Assembly: GCA_023389455.1 (NCBI GenBank)
Contig: JAEWEJ010000223.1
Location: forward strand, 1-24,955
Length of the DNA stretch: 24,955 nucleotides
Reading direction: 5' to 3'
From: Actinomycetes bacterium
Lineage (GTDB): Bacteria > Actinomycetota > Actinomycetes > Actinomycetales > Cellulomonadaceae
Shown one piece after another: positions 1 through 6,846 of this stretch. Within the stretch, counting starts at the first letter, position 1. Every line of letters starts with the position of its first letter. The notes under the pieces are model-generated. The model worked only from the letters and a program-made list of their open reading frames with translations, had not been told where the DNA came from and made no database searches. Made by a program: the position numbers and the translations under genes.

Positions 1-25
1 GGCCCCCTCCGGGCGCGCCGACGAG

Positions 26-47
26 GGCCTCGCCCCACGGGCGGGCC
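26..47 (-). terminator. Candidate terminator hairpin after the Rv1830-type MerR gene
   Basis: A 9-bp GC stem (GGCC-CGCCC paired with GGGCG-GGCC, one bulged base) with a 3-base loop lies about 17 bases past the stop of the MerR gene. No T-tract follows, so an intrinsic terminator is only possible. The perfect palindrome GCCTCCGGAGGC at 45-56 partly overlaps it. Confidence 0.3.
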
Positions 48-63
48 TCCGGAGGCGTCGTGC

Positions 64-648
64 TCAGCCGGCCGTGCGGGCCTGGCGCCGCAGCGCGAGC
101 TCGTCGTGCGCCGGGGCCACGGCGGGGCCGTCGTCCTCGGCACGCTCCCTGGGCAGCTCGGCGAGGGTCCCCTCGACCTCCCGCCACACACGGCCCACGG
201 CGATGCCGAAGACGCCCTGGCCACCCTGGACCAGGTCGATGACCTCGTCCGGCGACGTGCACTCGTACACCGAGGCGCCGTCCGACATCAGCGTGATCTG
301 GGCGAGGTCCTCGACACCCCGCTCCCGCAGGTGTCCCACCGCGGCACGGATCTGCTGCAGGGACACACCCGTGTCGAGCAGCCGCTTGACCACCTTGAGG
401 ACCAGGATGTCGCGGAACGAGTACAGCCGCTGGGTGCCCGAGCCCGTCGCGGGCCGCACGGACGGCTCGACCAGCCCGGTGCGTGCCCAGTAGTCGAGCT
501 GGCGGTACGTGATCCCGGCCGCACGGCAGGCCGTGGGCCCGCGGTAGCCGGTGGTGACGTCCAGGTCCGGCAGGTCGTCGTCGAACAGCAGGCCCTGCGC
601 GTGCTGCGGGATCGTGCCGGTGTCGTCGGCACTCTCGTTGCGGATCAC
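64..648 (-). CDS. MerR-family transcriptional regulator, Rv1830 (ResR/McdR) type
   Basis: This is a 194-aa MerR-type regulator. The winged helix-turn-helix spans roughly residues 35-105: it opens with GYRGPTACRAAGITYRQLDYW, continues through the GTQRLYSFRDI wing, and ends in the dimerisation helix LLDTGVSLQQIRAAV. The C-terminal part has no recognisable ligand pocket or metal-binding cysteine cluster. The GTG at 648 is chosen because AGGGAGGG lies 4-5 bases upstream and because a well-formed promoter sits at 704-732, inside the longer open frame that reaches 732. It is the last gene of a block whose order (GarA, FtsR, bifunctional nuclease, MerR) matches mycobacterial Rv1827-Rv1830. The Rv1830 protein is known as ResR or McdR and affects growth and cell division, so a similar role is inferred from synteny and domain resemblance. 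Confidence 0.88.
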   Translation of the reverse strand: MIRNESADDTGTIPQHAQGLLFDDDLPDLDVTTGYRGPTACRAAGITYRQLDYWARTGLVEPSVRPATGSGTQRLYSFRDILVLKVVKRLLDTGVSLQQIRAAVGHLRERGVEDLAQITLMSDGASVYECTSPDEVIDLVQGGQGVFGIAVGRVWREVEGTLAELPRERAEDDGPAVAPAHDELALRRQARTAG

Positions 649-703
649 GGGGCCCTCCCTCGGCGGCGCCCGACGGCTGCCGCACTGTGCTGGTTCTTCC
701 GTC

Positions 704-732
704 ACGCTAGGCCTGCGAGGTCGGGTGCGCAA
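704..732 (-). promoter_or_regulatory. Promoter of the Rv1830-type MerR gene
   Basis: Reading the minus strand, TTGCGC (732-727), a 17-base spacer and TAGCGT (709-704) form a good actinobacterial sigma-70 promoter (TTGACA / TANNNT). Transcription would start near 697, giving a leader of about 49 bases before the GTG at 648. The 649-804 gap holds no gene, so this promoter lets the MerR gene be expressed apart from the bifunctional nuclease. Confidence 0.5.
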
Positions 733-804
733 CGAAGGGTCCCGGCGTGTCGCTCCCGATCACCTCACCCTCAGGTGGACATCGAGACTCTTCACCCGAA
801 CGGC

Positions 805-1329
805 TCAGCCCTCACGCGCACCGCCCTCGCCCCCCGGGTCGTCGCCGGTCTCGAAGTCCTCGGCGGAGACCTGGTCGAGGAACTCGCGGAACTGCGCCAT
901 GTCCTCCTCGCTCGCCGCAGGACGGACCTCGACACCGGCCAGCGCGACGACCTCCGCCGAGCACAGCACCTCGCACCCGAAGCGCAGTGCCACCGCGATC
1001 GCGTCGGACGCCCGCGCGTCGACCCGGCGTCCCGCCGACAGGACCAGCGCCGCGTGGAAGACACCGTCCATGAGGCGGGTGATCTCGACCTGCTGCACCG
1101 GGGCGCCGGCGGCCACGAGGGCGTCGTGCAGCAGGTCGTGCGTCATCGGACGCGGCGGGACGATCCCCGCCTGGGCCGAGGCGATGGCCGAGGCCTCCGC
1201 CGGCCCGATGAGGATGGGCACGAGCAGCGCCGAGTCGGGGTCGAGGAGCAGCACGACGATCTCGTCGTCGGCCAGGTGCGTACGCACGCCGACGACCTCG
1301 ACCGGCACCATCTCGGGTTCCACGCCCAC
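805..1329 (-). CDS. Bifunctional nuclease family protein (DUF151), Rv1829 type
   Basis: This 174-aa protein carries the DUF151/BFN fold over about residues 7-140. Family-typical stretches are VPVEVVGVRTH at the N-terminus, the ILIGPAEASAI segment, MTHDLLHDAL, and RVDARASDAIAVALR. The C-terminal 35 residues are acidic and probably disordered. The family is named for plant and bacterial members with DNase/RNase activity, but the role of the actinobacterial protein is not settled. Its place between FtsR and a second MerR gene is conserved in mycobacteria. The GTG at 1329 is chosen because a TAGCGT -10 box ends exactly seven bases upstream, which fits a leaderless transcript; no Shine-Dalgarno sequence is visible. 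A later ATG at 1311 is the alternative start. Confidence 0.85.
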   Translation of the reverse strand: MGVEPEMVPVEVVGVRTHLADDEIVVLLLDPDSALLVPILIGPAEASAIASAQAGIVPPRPMTHDLLHDALVAAGAPVQQVEITRLMDGVFHAALVLSAGRRVDARASDAIAVALRFGCEVLCSAEVVALAGVEVRPAASEEDMAQFREFLDQVSAEDFETGDDPGGEGGAREG

Positions 1330-1335
1330 GCACCC

Positions 1336-1364
1336 ACGCTACGTCGCGCAGGGCGCGCCGTCTG
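1336..1364 (-). promoter_or_regulatory. Candidate leaderless promoter of the DUF151 gene
   Basis: On the minus strand CAGACG (1364-1359), a 17-base spacer and TAGCGT (1341-1336) place the expected transcription start on the GTG at 1329. The -10 hexamer is identical to that of the downstream MerR gene. Leaderless mRNAs starting with GTG are common in actinobacteria; the call here rests only on spacing and sequence. Confidence 0.4.
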
Positions 1365-1394
1365 CCGGTGGGAGTCGCCCGCGGCCCCAGGGCG

Positions 1395-2189
1395 TCAGGG
1401 CGCCAGGTCGTGGACCGCCGAGCGCACCAGCGCCGTGTGCATCCGTGCGCACAGCTCCCCCAGCTCGGAGGCCAGCGTCCCCGCGCGAGCGTGCGCGGAC
1501 ACGCTGCGCTGCCCGCGCCAGGGCGCCACCACCTGGTCGACGAGGTCGACCTGCCGCTCGGCCGCCGCACGGAACGTGCGCAGGTGACGGGGGTCGATCC
1601 CGTGGTCCGCGAGGGCAGCCGCGACGGCCACGACCTCGCGCGCCCACGGGTCGAAGACGCCCCGCGGGCCCGGGCGGAGCACGCCGTGCCCGACGAGCTC
1701 GCTGACCAGGCCGACGTCCACGCCCGCCTCGTCCGCCAGCCGCTCGGCGGTGAGCCGGTCCGCGGCCGGGGCCACGCCGTCCCGGGTGGCGAGCCGCGCA
1801 CGGACGGGCGACTCCTCCTCCTCGCCGGCGTCCAACGCTGCCAGGCGCTCCCCGATCACCTTCAGCGGCATGTACCGGTCGCGCTGCTGCCGCAGCACGA
1901 ACCGCAGCCGCTCGACGTCCGCCGGCGAGTACTGCCGGTAGCCGGCGGGGGTGCGGACGGGCGAGACGAGTCCCTGCTCCTCGAGGAAGCGCAGCTTGGA
2001 CGTGGTGACCGTCGGGAACTCGAGGCGCAACGCGGCCAGGACGTCGGAGATCCGCATCGACGCCCGGCGCGAGATCCCCCGCGGCCAGGGCTCCGGCGCG
2101 ACGGCCTCGGCCGACCCGTCCTGCGTGGCGTCGTCCGACGCCACGTCCTCGAGCGCCGCGGCGCCCGACGTGCGGTCAGGACGCGTCAC
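1395..2189 (-). CDS. ftsR: MerR-family regulator FtsR (Rv1828 type)
   Basis: This 264-aa regulator has an N-terminal MerR helix-turn-helix at about residues 44-115, with landmarks MRISDVLAALRLEFP, SKLRFLEEQGLV, RTPAGYRQYSPADVERLRF and RDRYMPLKVI. The C-terminal half carries DHGIDPRHLRTFRAAAERQ and ends SAVHDLAP, matching what I recall of mycobacterial Rv1828 throughout. In Corynebacterium glutamicum the homologue FtsR activates ftsZ, so a cell-division role is likely. The GTG start overlaps the end of garA by 14 bases and has no clear Shine-Dalgarno, so translation probably depends on ribosomes arriving from garA. The 43 residues before the HTH are acidic and low in complexity, so an internal GTG start cannot be excluded. 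Confidence 0.9.
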   Translation of the reverse strand: MTRPDRTSGAAALEDVASDDATQDGSAEAVAPEPWPRGISRRASMRISDVLAALRLEFPTVTTSKLRFLEEQGLVSPVRTPAGYRQYSPADVERLRFVLRQQRDRYMPLKVIGERLAALDAGEEEESPVRARLATRDGVAPAADRLTAERLADEAGVDVGLVSELVGHGVLRPGPRGVFDPWAREVVAVAAALADHGIDPRHLRTFRAAAERQVDLVDQVVAPWRGQRSVSAHARAGTLASELGELCARMHTALVRSAVHDLAP

Positions 2190-2646
2190 GGTGCGGGCTG
2201 GGGTGGAACGTCATGCGGTACTTGCCGATCTGCACCTCGTCCCCAGGACGCAGCACGGAGGCGTCGATCCGCTCGCGGTTCACGTACGTGCCGTTCAGGG
2301 ACCCGATGTCCCGCACGATGAACTGCTGGCCGTCGCGCACGAACTCCGCGTGCTTGCGGGAGACCGTGACGTCGTCGAGGAAGATGTCGGCGCTGGTGCT
2401 GCGACCGGCGGTCGTGCGCTCGGCGTCGAGCAGGAACCGCGCACCGGCGCTCGGGCCCCGCTGCATCAGCAGCAGCGCGGACGTGGGCGGCAGCGCCTGC
2501 ACGGCGGCCGCCTCGTCGCTCGTCAGCCCGACCGGCGCGGTCTCCGGGTCGGACGCGTCCAGGGAGCCGAAGCTGACGGTCGTGTCCGCACCGTCGCCCC
2601 GGTAAGGGGGCAGTCCGCCTTGCGGCGCCCGTCGATCGTCGCTCAT
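2176..2646 (-). CDS. garA: FHA-domain signalling protein GarA (OdhI-like)
   Basis: This is a 156-aa cytoplasmic protein with a C-terminal forkhead-associated domain (about residues 55-145). The phosphothreonine-binding landmarks are present: GR at 81-82, SRKHAEF at 96-102 and SLNGTYVNR at 116-124. In mycobacteria and corynebacteria GarA/OdhI binds and inhibits 2-oxoglutarate dehydrogenase and regulates glutamate metabolism; phosphorylation of an N-terminal ETT motif by Ser/Thr kinases makes the FHA domain bind its own tail. The equivalent stretch here is DTTVSF at residues 21-26, so the switch looks preserved with Asp in place of Glu. The ATG at 2646 has GGGAGG at good spacing, whereas the GTG six bases earlier lies inside that ribosome site. 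The gcvH gene that precedes garA in mycobacteria is absent. Confidence 0.93.
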   Translation of the reverse strand: MSDDRRAPQGGLPPYRGDGADTTVSFGSLDASDPETAPVGLTSDEAAAVQALPPTSALLLMQRGPSAGARFLLDAERTTAGRSTSADIFLDDVTVSRKHAEFVRDGQQFIVRDIGSLNGTYVNRERIDASVLRPGDEVQIGKYRMTFHPSPHRDAS

Positions 2647-2717
2647 GCGCACCTCCCGTGTCGGTCGCGGGCACCCCGTGCGAGCGCGCTCGCCGTCGAC
2701 CCAGCCTTGCGGGACTC

Positions 2718-2723
2718 ACCCTA
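2718..2723 (-). promoter_or_regulatory. Candidate -10 box for garA-ftsR
   Basis: The 143-base gap between the second DUF881 gene and garA contains TAGGGT on the minus strand, a frequent actinobacterial -10 sequence. It would start transcription near 2711 and give a 65-base leader. No convincing -35 lies 16-18 bases upstream, so this is tentative. Confidence 0.3.
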
Positions 2724-2789
2724 TGCGTTCCCGACGCGTATCCGCAGCACACAGGTGGCTCTGGTCGGGTGACACGCCGCAGCCCTTGG

Positions 2790-4139
2790 TCAACCCTCGT
2801 CGGTGGCCGGCGACGCGTGGACCGGGTCCGGCAGCACCCGCACGGCCGTGACGTCGACGCGGTCGGACTTCTCCACGGTCGCGCGGCCGCCGTCGGCACG
2901 CACGCGCACGAGCGCACCACCCGGGATCTCCAGCGCGGGCGCGATCGTGTCGGGGTCGCCGATGACCAGCCAGCGGTAGGGCGGCACGATGACCGTGCCG
3001 TCCAGCTCCACCGCACCTCGCGTCCCGGTGAAGGCGCTGCTCGCGGTGATCCGCTGGCCGTTGAGCTCCATCGCCTCGGCCCCGGCGTTCCGCAGCTCCT
3101 CCAGGACGTGGAGCATCGTCGCGGGGCGGATCTCCCCCTCGGGCTCCGACAACGTGATGCGCACGCCGGGGCCCGTCGCGGGCAGCCGCCCGGTGAGGAT
3201 GCCCTGCATCGCCGCGTTGCGGCGCGCGGCGTCGAGCGCCGCCTGCTGCCGGTCGGACCCGGACAGGAGCTCGTCGCGCTCGCGCTGCAGGTCCTGCGAC
3301 TCCTGCTCGAGCTCGTCCGTGCGGGTCGTCGTCTCGTCCAGCAGTCGCACGAGGTCGTTCTGCCGCAGGGCGCCGAGCTGGGTGTCCGTGGTCTGGCGGA
3401 CCTGCACGACCAGCGCGAACCCGAGCAGCGCGCACAGCCCGGCCGTGATGAGCTGGCCCTGGGTCGTGCGCGGCCGCATCGCGTGCCCGAGCCGGGCCCA
3501 GCCCGACCGTGCGCTGCGCGGTACGACGGGAGGCGCACCCGCGCCGGCGTCCTGGACCCGCCCGTCCGGCGGTTGCCCGTCCGGGGACGACGCGGCTGCG
3601 TCCGCTCGCTGGTCGGTGCTGTCGAGGGACTCGCTCGCGGCGGGCGCAACGGCCGCAGGGTCCAGCGCCGCGTCGGCCGGGCGGGTCGCGTCGGACGGGT
3701 CGCCGGCGCTCGGGTCGCTGGTGCTCAGGGCGTCGTGGGCCGGGTCCTCGTGGGCCGGGCCGTCGTCCGGTCCGGCCGGGTCGGCCGTGGCGGGGCCCGC
3801 CGTGGCCGGGTCCGCCGGGACGGGGACGGCCTCGTCCTGGAAAGGCAGCCCGCCGGGCGACGTCGTCGGACCGTCCGCTCCGGCCGCTGCCCCCGCACCG
3901 AGACCTCGGGCCTCGTCGACACCCGCACCGCCCGTCGTGGGCTCGTCGACGGCGACGTCGCCCAGACCCAGCGGGTCGCGCGGGTCGATCACCGGACCGT
4001 CGTCGTCCGCGTCGACGGTGACGTCGGCGGCCTCCTGCGTCGGACCCGCCGCCGGTACGTCCACGGGCGCGCTGACGACGGGCGGGTCCTCGGCGGTCGG
4101 CTCGTCGGGGAGCGGGCGGGTGCCGTCGGTGCCGGTCAT
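2790..4139 (-). CDS. DUF881 membrane-anchored protein with a long disordered N-terminus
   Basis: A 449-aa protein of unknown biochemical role. Residues 1 to about 200 are Asp/Pro/Ala-rich and probably disordered. One membrane segment lies near 226-244 (LITAGLCALLGFALVVQV). A coiled coil follows (LLDETTTRTDELEQ and onward), and the C-terminal DUF881 domain contains ATMLHVLEELRNAGAEAMELNG and the end VRVLPDP. The predicted topology is cytoplasmic tail, single membrane pass, external coiled coil and domain. DUF881 proteins normally have only a short N-terminal tail; mycobacterial Rv1823 is roughly 300 residues. Its ATG overlaps the stop of the small basic protein gene as ATGA, so the two are translationally coupled. 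The paired DUF881/small-basic-protein arrangement is widely conserved beside cell-division genes in Gram-positives, and an envelope role is inferred from that. Confidence 0.85.
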   Translation of the reverse strand: MTGTDGTRPLPDEPTAEDPPVVSAPVDVPAAGPTQEAADVTVDADDDGPVIDPRDPLGLGDVAVDEPTTGGAGVDEARGLGAGAAAGADGPTTSPGGLPFQDEAVPVPADPATAGPATADPAGPDDGPAHEDPAHDALSTSDPSAGDPSDATRPADAALDPAAVAPAASESLDSTDQRADAAASSPDGQPPDGRVQDAGAGAPPVVPRSARSGWARLGHAMRPRTTQGQLITAGLCALLGFALVVQVRQTTDTQLGALRQNDLVRLLDETTTRTDELEQESQDLQRERDELLSGSDRQQAALDAARRNAAMQGILTGRLPATGPGVRITLSEPEGEIRPATMLHVLEELRNAGAEAMELNGQRITASSAFTGTRGAVELDGTVIVPPYRWLVIGDPDTIAPALEIPGGALVRVRADGGRATVEKSDRVDVTAVRVLPDPVHASPATDEG

Positions 4140-4468
4140 GCCTTGAAGAGGTGCCGACGGATGGACGCGGCGTTGGTGAAGATCCGGATGCCGAGGACCA
4201 CGATCACCGCGGTCGTCATCTGGGAGCCGACGCCCAGCTGGTCACCGAGGAACACGATGAGGGCCGCGACGACCACGTTGGAGAGGAACGAGGTGAGGAA
4301 GACCCGCTCGTCGAAGATGCCGTCGAGGTAGGCACGCAGGCCGCCGAAGAGCGCGTCGAGAGCCGCGACCACCGCGATCGGCAGGTACGGCTGCAGGTTC
4401 GCCGGGACGGTCGGTTCGATGAAGAGGCCGGCCAGGACGCCCAGCACGAGGCCGATCACCGCGATCAC
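4136..4468 (-). CDS. sbp: Small basic family protein (DUF1290), membrane
   Basis: This is a 110-aa integral membrane protein of the small basic protein family. Three hydrophobic segments are visible: IAVIGLVLGVLAGLFI, a central one around YLPIAVVAALDALFGGLRAYLDGIF, and FLSNVVVAALIVFLGDQLG followed by MTTAVIVVLGIRIF. The short basic end is SIRRHLFKA. Length and the AALDALFGGLRA motif agree with the family. It is flanked by two DUF881 genes, as in Rv1823-Rv1825. The GTG start overlaps the upstream stop as GTGA and is preceded by GAGAGGAGG, and its own stop overlaps the next ATG. The three genes are therefore one tightly coupled unit, which suggests the products form a complex. Confidence 0.92.
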   Translation of the reverse strand: MIAVIGLVLGVLAGLFIEPTVPANLQPYLPIAVVAALDALFGGLRAYLDGIFDERVFLTSFLSNVVVAALIVFLGDQLGVGSQMTTAVIVVLGIRIFTNAASIRRHLFKA

Positions 4469-5436
4469 CTGGCCTCCTCTCCGTCACGACCCCCTGACCC
4501 TGCCACATCGGACGAGGTCATCCCAAGGTCCGTCGCGATGTCGGTCGGGTCGACCACGCCCCAGGTGTCGTCCCCGGCGGGCTGCCCGTCCGCGCCGAGG
4601 ACCCGCGCCGAGCGCAGCGTGATCTGGCCGCGGCCGGAGAGCTGCAGCTCACGCTGGGCCGACACCCGCACCTGGATGCCGTACTGGGCGAGCGACGCGA
4701 GGTGCTGCCCCGCGCTGAGACGGGCCAGTCGCGTCTGCATCGTCGGGGCGTCGCCGATCGCCTCGACCGTGTAGGGCCCGCTGAGGGCGGTGCTGTCGAC
4801 CAGCACCGCAGCGCCCGCGCTGCGGATGGCGGTCGTCGACGTGATGCGCTCGTCGTTCACCGCCACGGCCTCCGCGCCCGCCGCCCACAGCCCGTTGACC
4901 AGGACCTGCAGGTCGTGGTCGAGGACCAGCCCGCTGCCGTCGTCGTCGGGCCCCGCGTCCGCCTGGTCGGCGTCGGTCAGGACGATGCGCAGCCCGGGGC
5001 CGGAGACCGGGACCACGCCGCCGGCCACCGCGTCCTGCTGCAGCTGGGCGAAGAGCCCGGGGTCGTCCGCCGCCGCGGCCTCGCTCTGCAGCTCGGCGAT
5101 CTGAGCCGCGAGCAGGCCGTTCGCCCGTCGCAGGACGTCGGCGTGGCGGGTGCGCTCACGGATCTCCGTCTCGAGCAGCGCGCGCGCCTCGAGGACAGCA
5201 GGCGCGGGCCGCCGCAGCGCCGTCGCGGAGGTGGCCGCGAACGCACCGAGCAGGACCGCGAGCAGCAGCAGCGCCACGCCCCGCAGGACCGTGCGCGGGG
5301 GTGCGGTACCCGCCGCCCGCCGGGCGGCGGCGTCGTGGTACGCCGGATCGAGCGGGCTGCGGTAGACGCCGTTGATGAGCGTCATCGACTCGTCGGCGGC
5401 GCGCGCGGGGCCCGGCTCCGCGTGGCGGCGACTCAC
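4465..5436 (-). CDS. DUF881 membrane-anchored protein
   Basis: This 323-aa protein has a short basic cytoplasmic end (LINGVYRSPLDPAYHDAAARR), one membrane segment at about residues 49-72 (VALLLLAVLLGAFAATSATAL), a coiled coil (about 80-130) and a C-terminal DUF881 domain. Typical DUF881 features are VSGPGLRIVLTDA, QVLVNGLWAAGAEAVAVND and GPYTVEAIGD. The GTG at 5436 is chosen because it overlaps the stop of the phosphatidyltransferase gene as GTGA. An ATG at 5385 would shorten the protein by 17 residues but has no ribosome site. It shares its domain with the gene two places downstream, the two flanking the small basic protein. Biochemical function is unknown. Confidence 0.85.
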   Translation of the reverse strand: MSRRHAEPGPARAADESMTLINGVYRSPLDPAYHDAAARRAAGTAPPRTVLRGVALLLLAVLLGAFAATSATALRRPAPAVLEARALLETEIRERTRHADVLRRANGLLAAQIAELQSEAAAADDPGLFAQLQQDAVAGGVVPVSGPGLRIVLTDADQADAGPDDDGSGLVLDHDLQVLVNGLWAAGAEAVAVNDERITSTTAIRSAGAAVLVDSTALSGPYTVEAIGDAPTMQTRLARLSAGQHLASLAQYGIQVRVSAQRELQLSGRGQITLRSARVLGADGQPAGDDTWGVVDPTDIATDLGMTSSDVAGSGGRDGEEAR

Positions 5437-6035
5437 GGCGACCCCGTCGCGCGCCCCGCACGTGCCTCGCGGTGCAGCACCGAGGCCGCCTGGGTCAGGT
5501 AGAGGGCGCCCGCGAACCAGTAGAGGGCGACGCCCCACAGCGCGCACGCCCAGCCCAGGACGCCGGCGACGAGCCCCACGGGCGAGGGCCACTCGGAGAG
5601 CAGCAGCAGCGGGAACGCGTACATGATCGCGAAGGTGCCGGCCTTGCCCGCCAGGTGCACGCGCAGCGGCGGGTACCCCGCCCGGGCGAGGACGACCAGC
5701 ATCACCCCGAGGACCACGTCGCGGGCCAGCAGCACCACGACCAGCCACACGGGGATGATGTCGCGCCACGCCAGCCCCACCAGCGTGACGAGGATGAAGA
5801 GACGGTCGGCCGCGGGGTCGAGCATCTGCCCCAGGCGCGTGACCTGCTGCATGCGCCGCGCGAGCACGCCGTCCAGCCAGTCGCTCGCACCGGAGACCAT
5901 GAGCACGACCAGCGCCCAGGCGTCGTACCCCTGGGCGACCAGCCACGCGAAGACGGGCACCAGGAGCAGCCGGGCAAGGCTGATCATGTTCGGCACGGTG
6001 AGCACACGAGCGCTGACCGGCGGGTAGTCCGTCAC
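5433..6035 (-). CDS. pgsA2: CDP-alcohol phosphatidyltransferase, PgsA2-like
   Basis: This 200-aa integral membrane enzyme transfers a phosphatidyl group from CDP-diacylglycerol to an alcohol. The family signature D-x2-DG-x2-AR-x8-G-x3-D-x3-D is complete: D52, D55-G56, A59-R60, G69, D73, D77. The aspartates bind the two metal ions. About six hydrophobic helices surround it. Its place at the head of the DUF881/small-basic-protein block matches mycobacterial pgsA2 (Rv1822). The acceptor (glycerol 3-phosphate or a lipid such as phosphatidylglycerol) cannot be told from the sequence. The GTG start follows a GGGGGA ribosome site. The gene heads the operon and overlaps the next one by four bases. 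Confidence 0.88.
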   Translation of the reverse strand: MTDYPPVSARVLTVPNMISLARLLLVPVFAWLVAQGYDAWALVVLMVSGASDWLDGVLARRMQQVTRLGQMLDPAADRLFILVTLVGLAWRDIIPVWLVVVLLARDVVLGVMLVVLARAGYPPLRVHLAGKAGTFAIMYAFPLLLLSEWPSPVGLVAGVLGWACALWGVALYWFAGALYLTQAASVLHREARAGRATGSP

Positions 6036-6062
6036 GCAGTCCCCCGTCGTCGTCTGCTCGCG

Positions 6063-6068
6063 ATCTTA
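6063..6068 (-). promoter_or_regulatory. Candidate -10 box for the pgsA2-led operon
   Basis: The only AT-rich stretch in the 147-base divergent gap reads TAAGAT on the minus strand, fitting TANNNT. Transcription would start near 6056, about 21 bases before the GTG. No TTGAC-like -35 is seen at 16-19 bases, so confidence is low. Confidence 0.28.
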
Positions 6069-6182
6069 TGTCGAGGCGTCGCCGACGCCGGGGCGCGACG
6101 CCCGCTGCACACGGCACGTCACCCGCACGCACGTCCGACCGGGGCCCACGGCGCACGCCCGCGGGGGTGGCAGGCTCGTCCC

Positions 6183-6602
6183 ATGGACGACGCCGAGGTC
6201 ATCGACCAGCTCCTGCGCACGCCAGGCACGTGGGCCGTGGTGGGTCTGTCGACCAACCGCGACCGCGCCGCGTTCGGGGTCTCCGCGTACCTGCAGGACC
6301 TGGGGCACACCGTCGTCCCCGTGCACCCCAGCGCGCCGACGGTCCACGGCACGCCCGGGTACTCACGGTTGCGCGACCTGCCGCAGCCCCCCGACGTGGT
6401 GGACGTCTTCGTCAACAGCACCCGCGCCGGCGCCGTGGTCGACGAGGCCGTCGCGGTGGGGGCACGTGCCGTGTGGCTCCAGCTCGGCGTGCACGCCGAC
6501 GAGGCCGTGGCACGCGCCCGGGCCGCGGGACTCGTCGTGGTGCAGGACACGTGCCCCGCGGTCGAGGGCCGCGCTCGTGGTCTGCGGCGCGCCACCGACT
6601 GA
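6183..6602 (+). CDS. CoA-binding Rossmann-fold protein
   Basis: This 139-aa single-domain protein belongs to the CoA_binding_2 family (YccU/YneT-like). The nucleotide-binding fold is seen in WAVVGLSTNRDRAAFGVSAY near the N-terminus. It is followed by the family segments GHTVVPVHPSAP, YSRLRDLPQPPDVVDVFVN, and near the end GVHADEAVARARAAG and VVQDTCPAVEGRA. These proteins resemble the CoA-binding domain of succinyl-CoA synthetase but lack its catalytic part; no specific reaction is established. The ATG has only a weak purine-rich site upstream (GGGGGTGG). It is divergent from pgsA2 and upstream of the helicase gene, with no evident functional link to either. Confidence 0.85.
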   Translation: MDDAEVIDQLLRTPGTWAVVGLSTNRDRAAFGVSAYLQDLGHTVVPVHPSAPTVHGTPGYSRLRDLPQPPDVVDVFVNSTRAGAVVDEAVAVGARAVWLQLGVHADEAVARARAAGLVVVQDTCPAVEGRARGLRRATD

Positions 6603-6651
6603 CGTGTGCGACGTCACCCGGGCCCAGCGCCCCTCGGGGGCTCGCGCCGGG

Positions 6652-6657
6652 TAGGGT
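6652..6657 (+). promoter_or_regulatory. Candidate -10 box for the DEAD-box helicase
   Basis: TAGGGT matches the actinobacterial -10 pattern and would give a leader of about 183 bases in front of the helicase start at 6847. No good -35 lies at normal spacing. Readthrough from the preceding gene is the alternative, since no strong terminator separates them. Confidence 0.27.
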
Positions 6658-6741
6658 GTCCTGGACATCTGGAGTCGTGTCGCATCCCCTCTCGTAGGGC
6701 GGTCCGCCGGTCAGCCGGTAGCCACCTCCCGTCTCGTGCAC

Positions 6742-6843
6742 ATGCGTGCGCCGCCGTCAGCGGCGCGTGGTCTGGTTCGGGGTGAGCGACGTCCGGGTCG
6801 TCTGACGACGCCCCGGCTCTCCCCCGCTGCCACCGAACGGTGA
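6742..6843 (+). CDS. Possible leader peptide (upstream ORF) of the helicase gene
   Basis: An ATG at 6742 opens a 33-codon frame (it could also begin at the GTG at 6736). It ends at TGA 6841-6843, only three bases before the helicase ATG and in the same frame. The peptide is rich in Arg, Pro and Ala. A perfect 7-bp hairpin (6748-6766) lies inside its first codons. There is no Shine-Dalgarno sequence, and third positions are less GC-biased than in neighbouring genes, so it may not be translated. If it is, termination right before the helicase start would couple the two. Confidence 0.25.
   Translation: MRAPPSAARGLVRGERRPGRLTTPRLSPAATER
6748..6766 (+). promoter_or_regulatory. Hairpin in the helicase mRNA leader
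   Basis: GCGCCGC and GCGGCGC pair perfectly across a 5-base loop in the untranslated leader. A further inverted repeat, GTCGTC-T-GACGAC, lies near 6797-6809. No T-tract follows the stem, so it is more likely an mRNA structure, such as an autoregulatory target of the helicase, than a terminator. Confidence 0.35.
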
Positions 6844-6846
6844 TAC

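Noticed and set aside
106..1587. Long plus-strand open frames opposite the MerR and DUF151 genes
   Set aside because: They are shadows of the minus-strand genes caused by high GC; their translations are Arg/Pro/Ala-rich and match no family.
6629..6641. Terminator between the CoA-binding gene and the helicase
   Set aside because: The stem is only five base pairs (GCCCC/GGGGC) and has no T-tract; too weak to call.
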